Origin: Verrucomicrobiota bacterium
GTDB taxonomy: Bacteria; Verrucomicrobiota; Verrucomicrobiia; Limisphaerales; JAIPKD01
NCBI GenBank assembly: GCA_021733835.1
Contig: JAIPKD010000025.1
Span: forward strand, 1-41,388
Length of the DNA stretch: 41,388 nt
Direction of reading: 5' to 3'
Part shown: positions 16,570-25,386 of the stretch, in pieces
How positions within the stretch are numbered: the first letter of the stretch is position 1
Layout of the letters: each line of letters starts with the position of its first letter
The notes under the pieces: model-generated
Database searches by the model: none
Told to the model about the DNA's origin: nothing
The model's input: only the letters and a program-made list of their open reading frames with translations
Translations under genes and position numbers: made by a program

Positions 16570-17067
16570 ATGGATATTTACGAAACGATCAACGCCAGAC
16601 ATAGCATCCGCAATTACAAACCGGATGCCGTAGAGGACGAGAAGCTGTCGAGAATATGGACGGCAGTCAGGTTTGCGCCGTCCGCGTGTAATCTGCAGCC
16701 GTGGAAATTTCTTGTCGTTCGCTCCGACGAAACCAAACGCGCATTGAAAGGGCTGTTACAGGAATGGTTATTCACGGCGCCGATGATTATCATCGGACTC
16801 GGTAATACCGACTCGGCGTGGCGCAGGGATGGCGAGAGTATCCATCAAGTCGACGTAGCGATTGCGATGCAACACTTGATGCTCGCCGCCGCGCACGAAG
16901 GGCTTGGCACGTGTTGGATTGGTGCGTTCAACAGGCGCGCCGTAAGCAAGGCGCTGAACCTCGACGCCGCTTGGGAGCCTGTGGCTGTAACGCCGCTCGG
17001 GTATCCGAATGAAAAACCGCGTATCACTTCACGCAAGCCGGTCGAGGAAATTATCGAGGAAATTTAA
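16570..17067 (+). CDS. Nitroreductase-family protein (FMN-dependent oxidoreductase)
   Basis: A 165-aa single-domain nitroreductase fold. The N-terminal FMN-phosphate motif is NARHSIRNYKPDAV, followed by FAPSACNLQPWKFLVV, which contacts the flavin, and GLGTCWIGAFNRRAV and VAVTPLGYP near the C-terminus. Such enzymes form FMN-bound dimers and use NAD(P)H to reduce quinones or nitro compounds, but the native substrate here cannot be told. It is short for the family but ends normally. The stop is 26 bp from the stop of the convergent mnmA. No clear Shine-Dalgarno site precedes the ATG. Confidence 0.9.
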   Translation: MDIYETINARHSIRNYKPDAVEDEKLSRIWTAVRFAPSACNLQPWKFLVVRSDETKRALKGLLQEWLFTAPMIIIGLGNTDSAWRRDGESIHQVDVAIAMQHLMLAAAHEGLGTCWIGAFNRRAVSKALNLDAAWEPVAVTPLGYPNEKPRITSRKPVEEIIEEI

Positions 17068-17093
17068 ATTGTGAATATAACTTAGCGGTTGTG

Positions 17094-18146
17094 TTATTCT
17101 ATCACTCCGCCGCCCAAACATATATCGGCGTCGTAGAATACGGCATATTGTCCGGGCGCTATGCCGGTGTCATGGGTGGACATGGCGACGGATAGTTTGT
17201 CTTCGTCGAGTGATTGAATTTCACAATCATACAGGTGCGGACCGTGTCGGACTTTCAGCTGTAATTGAGTTTTTGTCGGCGGCAAGGAAATCCAGTTCAG
17301 GTTGCCGACGTTAAACGTGCTACGCGCGGATTCCTGTAATAGCTCCTTGTGCGAGACGTAGACAATGTTTTTATCGATATCTTTACCGACCACAAACCAG
17401 GGGCCGCCGCCGAGGCCTAGTCCCTGACGCTGACCGATGGTGTAAAACCAGTATCCGTTGTGCTCGCCCAAGATGTTACCGGTTTCGGTATCTATAATAT
17501 CGCCGCGTTTCTCGCCTAAGTGGAATCTGACGAATTCAGGGTATTGGATTTGTCCCAGGAAACATATGCCCTGGCTATCCTTGCGATCTTTTGTTGGAAG
17601 ATTCATCTCATCGGCTAGTCGGCGCACCTCCTTTTTGGTCAGACGTCCGATTGGGAATAACGTCCTTGACAATTGTTGTTGTTTAAGATAACACAAAAAA
17701 TATGTTTGATCCTTCACAGGGTCCGGTGAGCGCTTTAACAGAAATTGGTTTTGGACTTTCTCGATACGCGCGTAGTGGCCGGAGGCCACCTTTTCGAATG
17801 CGGGATCGATTTTGTTTTGGAACAGGCCGAATTTTACATGTTGGTTGCACAGGATGTCCGGACTGGGTGTCCTACCCGCGCGCAGCTCGTTTAAGGCGTG
17901 TTGGGTGACTATTTCGCGGTACTCTGTTTGGAGTGGCACAATCTTCAACGGCACGCCTGTTTGCTCGCAGACGTTCCGCGCGTATTCCATATCGGTTTCC
18001 CAGGGGCAGTTGCCGATATAAGAGAGCTCGTCCTCGAGCCAGATTTTGATATAGAAGGCGGTGATATCGTGGCGACCCTCTTGTTTTAGTAAACTCAGGG
18101 CTAGAGAACTATCGACGCCTCCTGAAAGTAGTACTGCGATTTTCAT
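17094..18146 (-). CDS. mnmA: tRNA-specific 2-thiouridylase MnmA
   Basis: MnmA installs the 2-thio group on U34 of tRNA-Lys, -Glu and -Gln. The PP-loop ATP pyrophosphatase motif is SGGVDSS (residues 8-14). The two cysteines that carry persulfide and the disulfide relay are Cys100 in PDILCNQHVKFG and Cys195 in SQGICFLGQI. ASGHYARIE, TIGQRQGLGLGG and the C-terminal beta-barrel are present, and the 350-aa length is normal. The segment KIWLEDELSYIGNCPWETD is longer than the E. coli equivalent and resembles MnmA forms from plastids and some other bacteria. It is monocistronic, with no obvious Shine-Dalgarno site. Confidence 0.95.
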   Translation of the reverse strand: MKIAVLLSGGVDSSLALSLLKQEGRHDITAFYIKIWLEDELSYIGNCPWETDMEYARNVCEQTGVPLKIVPLQTEYREIVTQHALNELRAGRTPSPDILCNQHVKFGLFQNKIDPAFEKVASGHYARIEKVQNQFLLKRSPDPVKDQTYFLCYLKQQQLSRTLFPIGRLTKKEVRRLADEMNLPTKDRKDSQGICFLGQIQYPEFVRFHLGEKRGDIIDTETGNILGEHNGYWFYTIGQRQGLGLGGGPWFVVGKDIDKNIVYVSHKELLQESARSTFNVGNLNWISLPPTKTQLQLKVRHGPHLYDCEIQSLDEDKLSVAMSTHDTGIAPGQYAVFYDADICLGGGVIE

Positions 18147-18554
18147 TTACACCCGGAAATGTGAGTTTGTTTATTGTATTCGATATTGATCGAGTTGCCG
18201 TGTCGTTATTGGTTCCGTGGTTCTCTGTGTGTTGGAGGTAAATCCTTTGATTATCACCTGATCAAAGATAATTATGTAGCCCGAGTTGAACAAGGACAAA
18301 GATGTTATACTCGTAATCTGAGTGTCTTGTTCTGCGTCATGATAAACTCCGGCGACCGGGTAATTCGTGATTGAGACCTGGGATTTGACAAGGCACGGGG
18401 GTGAGTTCAGATTCAGAAGGCGCAGTGGGATATCGGACGTCGTTAAGAGTGCGGCGTAGAAGAGGGGGATTATTATGCAATTTATGTTATGAGAATGAAA
18501 ATTAATCGATTATCCGCAAGCGTTGCTTCGGGGCGAGCTGGAAGAGGGTATGGA
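18147..18554. other. Divergent intergenic region between mnmA and the DsbD-like gene
   Basis: The gap must contain promoters for both genes. A TATACT at about 18307 resembles a -10 box but lacks a good -35. Near the dsbD end, AGAGGGGG (18460s) precedes a 5-codon reading frame ATG-CAA-TTT-ATG-TTA-TGA (18475-18492) whose stop overlaps the upstream in-frame ATG of the DsbD frame. No tRNA, riboswitch or convincing protein was found. Confidence 0.5.
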
Positions 18555-20660
18555 ATGCTGATGAGAATTCTTTTTTGGTGCTCTGTAATGGCGGTGATAC
18601 TGCCGGGCGTAACGAGCCTCGATGCGGCGCATACCAGGGCGGAGTTGGTCTTGAACGCCGAGGCGGCCGCGCCGGGTGATACCGTATATGCCGGGGTGCG
18701 TTTGGAAATGGATGAAGACTGGCATACGTACTGGCGGAATCCCGGGGAGGCCGGACAGGCGACGTCCATTGAATGGGAGCTGCCGGAGGGAATTCGTTCC
18801 GGGGATATCCTATGGCCTGTGCCTGAAAAAGATGTGTTGGCCGGGATTACCTCGTATTTTTATTCGGACGAAGTGGTCTTATTGGCGCCGCTGGAGGTGT
18901 CCGAAAGCTTTCCAAAAGGGGAGGAACTCATCGTTAAAGCACACGTATACTGGTTGGAGTGTAAGGAGTTATGTGTGCCTGGGGATGCCGCGGTGAGCGC
19001 GGAATTAAGGATTTCCGATGAATTCAAACCGTCGTATTCGGGGTTGATTGAAGAATGGCGTGCGAGGTTGCCGAGTAGAGGGGAGGGATTGGATGTAAGC
19101 AGCTTCTGGTTCGAGCGTTCCGGCGACGGTGCGGGCATACTGGCCATTGATTGTACGACTGAAACGATGCAGATCATGGATTTCTTCCCGTACGAGAGTG
19201 AAGGTTTTAAGGTCGAAGGGGCGACTGTTAAAGAAGGCGTTGATGAGGTGCCCGTTCGTTTGAAGAAGGATGTGAAGTCCTTTACGGATACGCTCCCGGA
19301 GAAGGTTTTGGGCATCCTCGTCGGCCGTGACGGCAACGGGGTGGGCGGTCGCGGGTTAGAGGTGGTTTTGGAGCCTGGGAGCGCAGCCGGTGGTGCGGCG
19401 GCGAATATGTATGGACGAACGAAGTCGGGCGCTACGCTTACGATGGGATTGTTCTGGTATTATATCGGCTTGGCTTTTCTGGGGGGGATAATACTCAATG
19501 TAATGCCATGCGTGTTGCCGGTGATAGCGATCAAGATACTGGGGTTCGTCCAGGAAAGCAGGTCGAATCCGCGGCGTGTCAAGATGCTTGGACTTGTGTA
19601 CGGCGCCGGCGTGCTTGCTTCGTTCGTCGTCCTGGCATTGATAGTAATTGGAATCCAGCGCGCGGGTGATTTGGCGAATTGGGGTATGCAGATGCAGAAT
19701 CCGTATTTCCTTGTTGCGATAACTATCCTCGTAACACTGGTTGCGCTCAACCTGTTTGGGGTGTTCGAGGTGAACCTCGGTGGGGGCGTCATGGGCGCCG
19801 CGGGTGCATTGACTTCAAGGCATGGGGTGTCCGGCGCTTTTTTCAACGGTGTGCTTGCTACGATATTGGCTACGCCGTGTACGGCGCCGTTTCTAAGTCC
19901 GGCCCTGGGATTCGCGTTGAGTCAGCCGCCGGCGATGGTTATTGCTACATTCCTGGCCGTTGGACTGGGGCTTGCGCTGCCGTATGTTGTTTTGTCATGG
20001 AAGCCGGCGTGGTTGAAGTTATTGCCCAAGCCCGGGGCTTGGATGCAGCGGTTTAAGATAGCCTTGGGATTTCCGATGCTTGCCACGGCGATATGGTTGC
20101 TGAGTTTTTCGCCGAAGGTTATCGGCGATGCGAATGCGTTTGCGCTGGCGTTATTCCTTGTTTTCCTGGCCTTTTCAGCCTGGGTCTGGGGCGAATTCGT
20201 TCAGCGGAATCGTAAGAAGAGACTTGTCGCCGGGGTAGTGAGTATCGCGATCGTCCTGATTTCCGGCGCGTTTTTTGTTCAATCCGATGAATCCGCGGGT
20301 ATCCAATGGCGCGAATGGTCGCCGGCGGAGGTAGAACAGGCGCGAACGCAGGGGCATCCGGTGCTGGTGGATTTCACCGCCGATTGGTGTGTGACGTGTC
20401 GTTTTAACAAAATAACGAGCCTCGAGGTCGAGGAGGTACAGAGGCGGATGCGGGAGCTGGATGTGGCGCCGTTCATTGCCGATTATACCGGCAGGAACGA
20501 AGCGATGACGCGGGAGCTGCGCAAGTTCGACCGTCCGGGTGTGCCGCTGGTGCTCGTGTATCCTGTGGATACCAACAAACCACCGATTGTTTTGCCGGAG
20601 CTATTGACGCCGACATTGGTGCTTGATGCATTGAACGCGGCTGCGCGGAATTCCGACTGA
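18555..20660 (+). CDS. dsbD: Protein-disulfide reductase, DsbD/ScsB family
   Basis: DsbD-type proteins carry electrons from cytosolic thioredoxin across the inner membrane to periplasmic thiol proteins. Using the 723-aa numbering of the ORF track, a signal peptide (MLMRILFWCSVMAVILPGV) is followed by a periplasmic immunoglobulin-like domain with a Cys pair at 158 and 162 (ECKELC). Then come eight membrane helices with the redox cysteines Cys341 (NVMPCVLPV) and Cys464 (ATPCTAPF), and a C-terminal thioredoxin domain with Cys634 and Cys637 (DWCVTC). All six redox cysteines are therefore present. The N-terminal domain resembles ScsB-type more than classical DsbD. I chose the ATG at 18555 because GAGGG lies 6 bp before it and the signal peptide begins there; the frame extends up to 18489. 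A 6-bp hairpin (20663-20678) follows the stop. Confidence 0.92.
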   Translation: MLMRILFWCSVMAVILPGVTSLDAAHTRAELVLNAEAAAPGDTVYAGVRLEMDEDWHTYWRNPGEAGQATSIEWELPEGIRSGDILWPVPEKDVLAGITSYFYSDEVVLLAPLEVSESFPKGEELIVKAHVYWLECKELCVPGDAAVSAELRISDEFKPSYSGLIEEWRARLPSRGEGLDVSSFWFERSGDGAGILAIDCTTETMQIMDFFPYESEGFKVEGATVKEGVDEVPVRLKKDVKSFTDTLPEKVLGILVGRDGNGVGGRGLEVVLEPGSAAGGAAANMYGRTKSGATLTMGLFWYYIGLAFLGGIILNVMPCVLPVIAIKILGFVQESRSNPRRVKMLGLVYGAGVLASFVVLALIVIGIQRAGDLANWGMQMQNPYFLVAITILVTLVALNLFGVFEVNLGGGVMGAAGALTSRHGVSGAFFNGVLATILATPCTAPFLSPALGFALSQPPAMVIATFLAVGLGLALPYVVLSWKPAWLKLLPKPGAWMQRFKIALGFPMLATAIWLLSFSPKVIGDANAFALALFLVFLAFSAWVWGEFVQRNRKKRLVAGVVSIAIVLISGAFFVQSDESAGIQWREWSPAEVEQARTQGHPVLVDFTADWCVTCRFNKITSLEVEEVQRRMRELDVAPFIADYTGRNEAMTRELRKFDRPGVPLVLVYPVDTNKPPIVLPELLTPTLVLDALNAAARNSD

Positions 20661-20773
20661 ATTTGCCGTAACCGGCAACATGTGTTATCAGTATTACTAA
20701 CTGTTGGAATAAGATACAGATTAAATCCTTGCCGTGTCTGTAAAATTCAGGTATCAATAAGGCGCGTAGCATC

Positions 20774-20792
20774 GCCGATGGAATGAATCGGC
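20774..20792 (+). promoter_or_regulatory. Leader hairpin upstream of purE
   Basis: GCCGAT and ATCGGC form a 6-bp stem with a 7-nt loop, ending 22 bp before the purE ATG and just ahead of its AGAGGA ribosome site. It could affect translation or be chance; it does not match a purine riboswitch that I can recognise. Confidence 0.3.
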
Positions 20793-20814
20793 ACGATGAA
20801 TTAAGAGGAAAACT

Positions 20815-21318
20815 ATGTCCAAGGACAAGAATAAGAAACCATTGGTCGGCGTTATAATGGGGAGCAAGTCCGACTGGGAAGTGATGAAGAACGCTGCGGA
20901 TAAGCTCGAGGAACTCGGTGTGCCGTATGAGGTTCAAGTGATCAGCGCACATCGGACGCCGGAACTGCTTTTCGAGTACGCTGGTTCCGCAGTTTCGAGG
21001 GGATTGCGGGTAATAATCGCGGGTGCCGGTGGTGCGGCGCATCTACCGGGAGTGACGGACGCCAAGACACCGCTGCCGGTGCTCGGCGTACCGATGGAGA
21101 GCAAGGCGTTGAAAGGCATGGATTCATTGTTGTCGATCGTGCAGATGCCGGCCGGTGTGCCTGTGGGCACATTGGCGATAGGAAAGGCCGGCGCCGTGAA
21201 TGCGGCGTTGCTGGCGACGTCGATTTTGGGAAACGAATTTCCCGAGTTCCGCAAGGCCTATGAGCAATTCAGGATGGCGCAGACCGAGAAGGGGATGGCG
21301 AACAGGGAAATCGATTGA
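20815..21318 (+). CDS. purE: 5-(carboxyamino)imidazole ribonucleotide mutase PurE
   Basis: PurE rearranges N5-CAIR to CAIR in purine synthesis. The 167-aa protein shows the class I signatures [27 protein letters not shown] with the catalytic His, [12 protein letters not shown] and [31 protein letters not shown] before the ATG is a good ribosome site. purK is not next to it. The following gene, prs, makes PRPP, the starting compound of the same pathway, 224 bp downstream; that gap is large enough for a separate promoter. Confidence 0.96.
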   Translation: MSKDKNKKPLVGVIMGSKSDWEVMKNAADKLEELGVPYEVQVISAHRTPELLFEYAGSAVSRGLRVIIAGAGGAAHLPGVTDAKTPLPVLGVPMESKALKGMDSLLSIVQMPAGVPVGTLAIGKAGAVNAALLATSILGNEFPEFRKAYEQFRMAQTEKGMANREID

Positions 21319-21542
21319 TTTCCGGGCTGGGTGCGTTAGTTTCTGAAGGGTTATTTGTGGGAGAGGAGACGTTTTTGTCTTGAGATTTGCATGATCCCAG
21401 TATTCGGAGTGGTTGATCTTGTCGCTCGTTGCCCGGATAAAAACGTTTTTATCTTGCCGGAAATCTCATTTCCCCTAAAATTGATGCAAGGTGGTAATAA
21501 ACCCGCCGAAGACAGTATTTTTCATTTGAGGATTGATCGGTT

Positions 21543-22523
21543 GTGAAAATATTTAGTGGCACTTCGAATCCATGTTTAACAAAGGCCATCTGTGAGTCGA
21601 TAGGAATAAGGCCTGGCCAATGTAAGGTCAATGCCTTTCCCGATGGGGAAACCTTTGTTAAGATCGAGGAGAATGTACGCGGTGAAGATGTGTTCATCGT
21701 GCAGTCGACGTGCCCGCCGACGAACCACCATCTGATGGAGTTGTTTATCATGATCGACGCTATGCGGCGGGCGAGCGCATCGAGGATAACCGCCGTCATG
21801 CCTTTTTATGGGTATGCGAGGCAGGATAGGAAAGACCAGCCTCGGGTGCCGATCACGGCGAAACTGGTTGCGAATCTACTGGTGGCAGCGGGGGCGAGCC
21901 GGGTCTTGACCATGGACTTACATGCGCAGCAGATTCAGGGTTTTTTTGACATACCCGTCGATCACCTCTATGCGGCGCCGGTGATGTATAATTACCTGCG
22001 CAGGAAGAAATTGAAGGACCTGGTTGTAGTGAGTCCCGATGTGGGCGGGTTGAAGATGGCGCATGCGTATGCGGAGGTGCTCCAAGCCGGGTTGGCCATT
22101 GTGGCAAAGAGACGGAAAAGCGCACTCGAGATCGAGGCGAATAATGTGATAGGCGAGGTCGAGGGCAGGAATGCATTGCTCGTTGATGATCTGACCGAGA
22201 CTGCCGGCACATTAACGGGCGCGGCTGAATTATTGAAGCGCGAAGGCGCAAAGAGGGTTTTTGCGTGTGTCTCTCACGCATTATTGAACAACATCGGTAT
22301 CGAGAGACTGCGAAAATCTGATATTGACGAATTGATCACGACTGATAGTGTACCACGTCTTGCCATTGACGGTGTCAAGGTAACGACATTGTCCGTGGCG
22401 GAGTTGTTGGGTGAAGCGATTAAGCGCATACATAATAATTCATCGGTAACATCGTTGTTCATGTATAAAATGAAAGCCGCCGATAAAGCCGCACAGCGGC
22501 GGGCGGAGACATCAGCTATTTAA
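21543..22523 (+). CDS. prs: Ribose-phosphate pyrophosphokinase (PRPP synthetase)
   Basis: Prs makes PRPP from ribose-5-phosphate and ATP for nucleotide, His and Trp synthesis. The 326-aa protein contains the flexible loop MPFYGYARQDRK, the metal/ATP site MDLHAQQIQGFFDIPVDH, VVSPDVGGLKMAHAYAE and the PRPP-binding loop (residues 215-223). That loop reads DDLTETAGT, whereas most Prs enzymes have DD(I/M)xDTAGT. The acidic partner is therefore Glu in place of Asp, probably a tolerated change. The start is GTG. No clear Shine-Dalgarno site precedes it. It leads the rplY-pth-rpsF-ssb-rplI run, with rplY 11 bp behind. Confidence 0.95.
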   Translation: MKIFSGTSNPCLTKAICESIGIRPGQCKVNAFPDGETFVKIEENVRGEDVFIVQSTCPPTNHHLMELFIMIDAMRRASASRITAVMPFYGYARQDRKDQPRVPITAKLVANLLVAAGASRVLTMDLHAQQIQGFFDIPVDHLYAAPVMYNYLRRKKLKDLVVVSPDVGGLKMAHAYAEVLQAGLAIVAKRRKSALEIEANNVIGEVEGRNALLVDDLTETAGTLTGAAELLKREGAKRVFACVSHALLNNIGIERLRKSDIDELITTDSVPRLAIDGVKVTTLSVAELLGEAIKRIHNNSSVTSLFMYKMKAADKAAQRRAETSAI

Positions 22524-22534
22524 CTATTTAAGGC

Positions 22535-23164
22535 ATGAAATCAGTTCCATTGACAGTTTATCCTAGGACGCTGAAAAAGCGGATCGGAGCGAAAAAGATC
22601 AGGGATGCGGGACGCATTCCCGCCGTAACGTACAGCCGTGGACAAGAGGCGCAACCTCTGGAGGTCGGAGTTCGGGAAATTGATAAGGTCATCCAACATT
22701 CACTCTCGGAGAATGTATTGGTCGAGATGAGTGTGGAGGGCGATGACCGGTCGAAACGGCTTGTACTTTTGCAGGAGGTTCAGCATCATCCGTTGAGCGG
22801 GAAGATTCTGCATGTTGATTTTCACGAGGTTGCGGAGGATCAAAAGGTGACCATTACCGTGCCGGTGGAGGGCGCAGGAGAAGCGGTCGGCGTCAAGACC
22901 AGCGGCGGTGTGCTCGAGCACGTGTTGTTTAAGATGCGGATTACCGGGTATCCGAAAGACCTGCCGGAGATTATTAGAGTTGATGTAAGCAATCTTGATG
23001 TCGGGGAGATAATTCATATAGGCGATATCCCTCTTCCGGAGGGTGTTGAAGCCGAGGGTGATGCGTCTATCCCGGTATTCACTGTTGCGGCATCGACAGT
23101 GCGCGAAGAAGAGGCCGAGGAAGCCGCTGAGTCCGAAGAAATCGGCGCAGGCGGAACGTCCTAA
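22535..23164 (+). CDS. rplY: 50S ribosomal protein L25 / general stress protein Ctc
   Basis: This is the long, two-domain (Ctc-type) L25 that binds 5S rRNA. The N-terminal L25 domain (about residues 1-95) has RIPAVTYSRGQEAQPLEV and the end signature LLQEVQHHPLSGKILHVDFHEV. The C-terminal TL5-like domain (VPVEGAGEAVGVKTSGGVLE ... HIGDIPLPEGVE) is followed by an acidic tail rich in Glu. AAGG lies 4 bp before the ATG. In many bacteria it sits between prs and pth, as here. Confidence 0.94.
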   Translation: MKSVPLTVYPRTLKKRIGAKKIRDAGRIPAVTYSRGQEAQPLEVGVREIDKVIQHSLSENVLVEMSVEGDDRSKRLVLLQEVQHHPLSGKILHVDFHEVAEDQKVTITVPVEGAGEAVGVKTSGGVLEHVLFKMRITGYPKDLPEIIRVDVSNLDVGEIIHIGDIPLPEGVEAEGDASIPVFTVAASTVREEEAEEAAESEEIGAGGTS

Positions 23165-23220
23165 TAACAGCCTGCAATACGCTTTTTGCTGTAGTGCCGG
23201 GATGCGTTTTCAAGCCGGAT

Positions 23221-23868
23221 ATGGAAGGGGATTCAGGGCGGTCGGATACAGAGAGCGCCGGTCTGTGTCTTATAGCAGGCTTGGGGAACCCGGGCGCTAA
23301 GTATAAGGGTACGAGGCACAACGCCGGGTTCATGGTCGTCGAGCGTTTGGTCCAACGATGGAATGCCGAGCTCAGAGAGAGAAAGGCGTTTGTGTCCATG
23401 ATTGCAAACATAAACCGAGCTGGACGGAAAATAATCTTGTGTTTGCCGCTTACTTATATGAATTTAAGTGGCGATGCGGTAGTGGCCGTTGCTGGATTTT
23501 ACAAGATTCGCTCGTGCAATACGTTGGTCATTGTGGATGACGCGGATTTGCCTTTGGGTGCGATTAGGATGAAGCCCGGTGGCGGCAGTGGGGGGCATCA
23601 TGGATTGGAATCGATCGAAGGGCGTATAGGGACGAACGCCTTCCCGCGTTTACGTTTGGGAGTTGGGCGTGGGAGCATCGACAATAAAGAGATTGTCGGC
23701 CATGTCCTGCAGCGATTCTCAGTCCGGGAGCGGGAAGTGTTTGAGAAGGTGCTCGATCGCGCCGTTGAACAAGTCGAATGTTGGCTTATGGACGGAGTGG
23801 AAAAAGCGATGAGCAAGTTTAATGGTTCTATAATTATTTCGGAAAATTCGAAAAAAACAGAGGATTAG
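23221..23868 (+). CDS. pth: Peptidyl-tRNA hydrolase Pth
   Basis: Pth frees tRNA from peptidyl-tRNAs that drop off ribosomes. Family motifs are LIAGLGNPGAKYKGTRHNAGF (substrate Asn and catalytic His), LPLTYMNLSG, VIVDDADLPLGAIRMKPGGG with catalytic Asp, GGSGGHHGLES and FPRLRLGVGRG. The ORF track starts at a GTG at 23194; I prefer the ATG at 23221, still leaving about 14 residues (EGDSGRSDTESAG) before the fold. It ends 3 bp before the rpsF start codon, so the two genes are almost certainly translated from the same message. Confidence 0.94.
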   Translation: MEGDSGRSDTESAGLCLIAGLGNPGAKYKGTRHNAGFMVVERLVQRWNAELRERKAFVSMIANINRAGRKIILCLPLTYMNLSGDAVVAVAGFYKIRSCNTLVIVDDADLPLGAIRMKPGGGSGGHHGLESIEGRIGTNAFPRLRLGVGRGSIDNKEIVGHVLQRFSVREREVFEKVLDRAVEQVECWLMDGVEKAMSKFNGSIIISENSKKTED

Positions 23869-23871
23869 TAG

Positions 23872-24207
23872 GTGAGAAGGTACGAAGGCTTATTCATCTT
23901 AAATACAATCGGTAAGGAAGAGAGTATCGATGAGTTAATCGAGAAAGTCACCGCCGATATCGAGTCGCTTGGCGGCAAAGTGGAGACATCCCAAAAAATG
24001 GAGAAACGCCAGTTTGCCCGCGTTAGGGATCGCGAGATACCGACGGGATTTTATGTGAACATCATATTTGAATCCGAGCCGCTATTACTGGAGCAGATTA
24101 CAAATAAGTATTCTACGGACAACGATATTTACAGGGTTATGTTCACCCGTGCGCCGGCGGAAATGCCCGTTGGTGTTGAGACCGAGCAAGCGCAGGACGA
24201 TGATTAG
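23872..24207 (+). CDS. rpsF: 30S ribosomal protein S6
   Basis: S6 binds the central domain of 16S rRNA, normally together with S18. The 111-aa protein has the S6 start MRRYEGLFILNT and the basic segment KRQFARVRDREIPTGFYVNIIF. The start is GTG with AGAGGA inside the end of pth providing the ribosome site. It lies 18 bp before ssb. Its usual partner rpsR is not in this cluster. Confidence 0.94.
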   Translation: MRRYEGLFILNTIGKEESIDELIEKVTADIESLGGKVETSQKMEKRQFARVRDREIPTGFYVNIIFESEPLLLEQITNKYSTDNDIYRVMFTRAPAEMPVGVETEQAQDDD

Positions 24208-24225
24208 AAATGAGAGAGATGCCTT

Positions 24226-24660
24226 ATGGCAAACTTCAATAAAGTAATTCTCGTTGGAAACCTTACGCGGGACCCGGAACTGCGGTTTACACCTAAAGGC
24301 ACTGCAGTTACAAAGCTGGGGCTCGCTGTAAACCGAATGTGGCGTGATGATGCCGGGAATATGAACAAGGAAGCCACGTTCATTGATATCGACGTTTTTG
24401 GGCGTCAGGCCGAGACACTCAGCAAATACACGCGCAAGGGCAGGCCATTACTCGTTGAGGGAAGGTTAAGGCTGGATTCCTGGGAGGACAAGCAGACGGG
24501 GCAAAAGCGCTCGAAATTAGGCGTTGTCCTCGAGAGCTTCCAGTTTCTCGATTCTTCCGGTGCTGACGAAAATCGGCGGGAACAAACGGTCGATACACGC
24601 GAATTTTCCGGGAATGACCAGGAGGGAGCTTCTCCGGACGAAGAAGATGTTCCTTTTTGA
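24226..24660 (+). CDS. ssb: Single-stranded DNA-binding protein SSB
   Basis: SSB coats single-stranded DNA during replication and repair. The OB fold occupies about residues 1-105 (NKVILVGNLTRDPELRFTPKGTAV, TFIDIDVFGRQAE, GRPLLVEGRLRLDSW). A short polar linker leads to the acidic protein-interaction tip SPDEEDVPF, matching the usual DDDIPF. Length 144 aa is normal. GAGAGA lies upstream of the ATG. rplI starts 59 bp later. Confidence 0.96.
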   Translation: MANFNKVILVGNLTRDPELRFTPKGTAVTKLGLAVNRMWRDDAGNMNKEATFIDIDVFGRQAETLSKYTRKGRPLLVEGRLRLDSWEDKQTGQKRSKLGVVLESFQFLDSSGADENRREQTVDTREFSGNDQEGASPDEEDVPF

Positions 24661-24719
24661 TCGAGGGCAATTTAAAGATTTTATTATCGAGATTTTCAAT
24701 TTATTTAACATAAATTACT

Positions 24720-25301
24720 ATGGCAAAGGTTGATATTATCCTAACAGGAAGTGTAAGCGGTCTAGGGGCAGAGTCAGACCAAATAAAGGTGGCTGCGGGT
24801 TATGCGAGGAATTATCTGTTCCCCAAGAAACTTGCCATTCCTCTTACAGAAGCTAATGAGCGGCGTTTGAACGCGCTCAAGGAAAGGCGGCGGAAACGCG
24901 AGGAACAAGAGCTCAAGAACGTCAAGGACTTGAGAAAGGCCTTGGATAAGCTGGTGTTGATTATTACCGTCAAGACCGGAGAGGGCGGGCGTATGTTCGG
25001 TTCGGTTAATGCCGCCACTATTTCCGATGAATTGAAGAGTCAATTTGATATTTCATTAGATAGACGCAAGATCGATCTGGACAAGCCGATTAGATCGCTG
25101 GGAGATCACGAGGTGCAGTTGAAGCTGCATCATAATATCGAGAGCGCGCTCAAGCTGCGTATCGTCAGTTCCACGCCGTTGCCGGAGGATACGGCGGTGG
25201 GGGCTGAAGAATCGGTTGATGCGAAAACACAGGCGGCGGAAACGGCCGGCGAGGCGAAGAAGCGTAAAACGGCCGGACGCAAGAAAACAAAGACCGAATA
25301 A
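24720..25301 (+). CDS. rplI: 50S ribosomal protein L9
   Basis: L9 has an N-terminal RNA-binding domain, a long connecting helix and a C-terminal domain. The first domain shows VDIILTGSVSGLGAESDQIKVAAGYARNYLFPK, a slightly diverged form of the L9 signature. The helix has RLNALKERRRKREEQELKN, and the C-terminal domain has TGEGGRMFGSVNAATISDEL. The protein is 193 aa, about 45 longer than E. coli L9 because of a lysine-rich tail (EAKKRKTAGRKKTKTE). No Shine-Dalgarno site is visible in the AT-rich leader. It is the last gene of the run, with an intrinsic terminator 32 bp after the stop. Confidence 0.95.
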   Translation: MAKVDIILTGSVSGLGAESDQIKVAAGYARNYLFPKKLAIPLTEANERRLNALKERRRKREEQELKNVKDLRKALDKLVLIITVKTGEGGRMFGSVNAATISDELKSQFDISLDRRKIDLDKPIRSLGDHEVQLKLHHNIESALKLRIVSSTPLPEDTAVGAEESVDAKTQAAETAGEAKKRKTAGRKKTKTE

Positions 25302-25332
25302 TACGCGTCATAACGGTTTCGGAATTATTTTG

Positions 25333-25370
25333 ATCCCCTTGCAGGTACCGGAGCTTGCAAGGGGATTTTT
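25333..25370 (+). terminator. Intrinsic terminator after rplI
   Basis: ATCCCCTTGCA and TGCAAGGGGAT make a perfect 11-bp stem with a 12-nt loop followed by TTTTT. An ATTATTTT upstream gives a partial tract in the other direction, so it may also stop transcripts of the convergent aminotransferase gene, whose stop is only 17 bp away. Confidence 0.9.
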
Positions 25371-25386
25371 AGCGTTTACAGGCGTA

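Noticed and set aside
21355-21542. Repeated ACGTTTTT-TCTTG motifs between purE and prs
   Set aside because: Two loose matches (ACGTTTTTGTCTTG and ACGTTTTTATCTTG) are too short and AT-rich to be called a repeat family or regulatory site.
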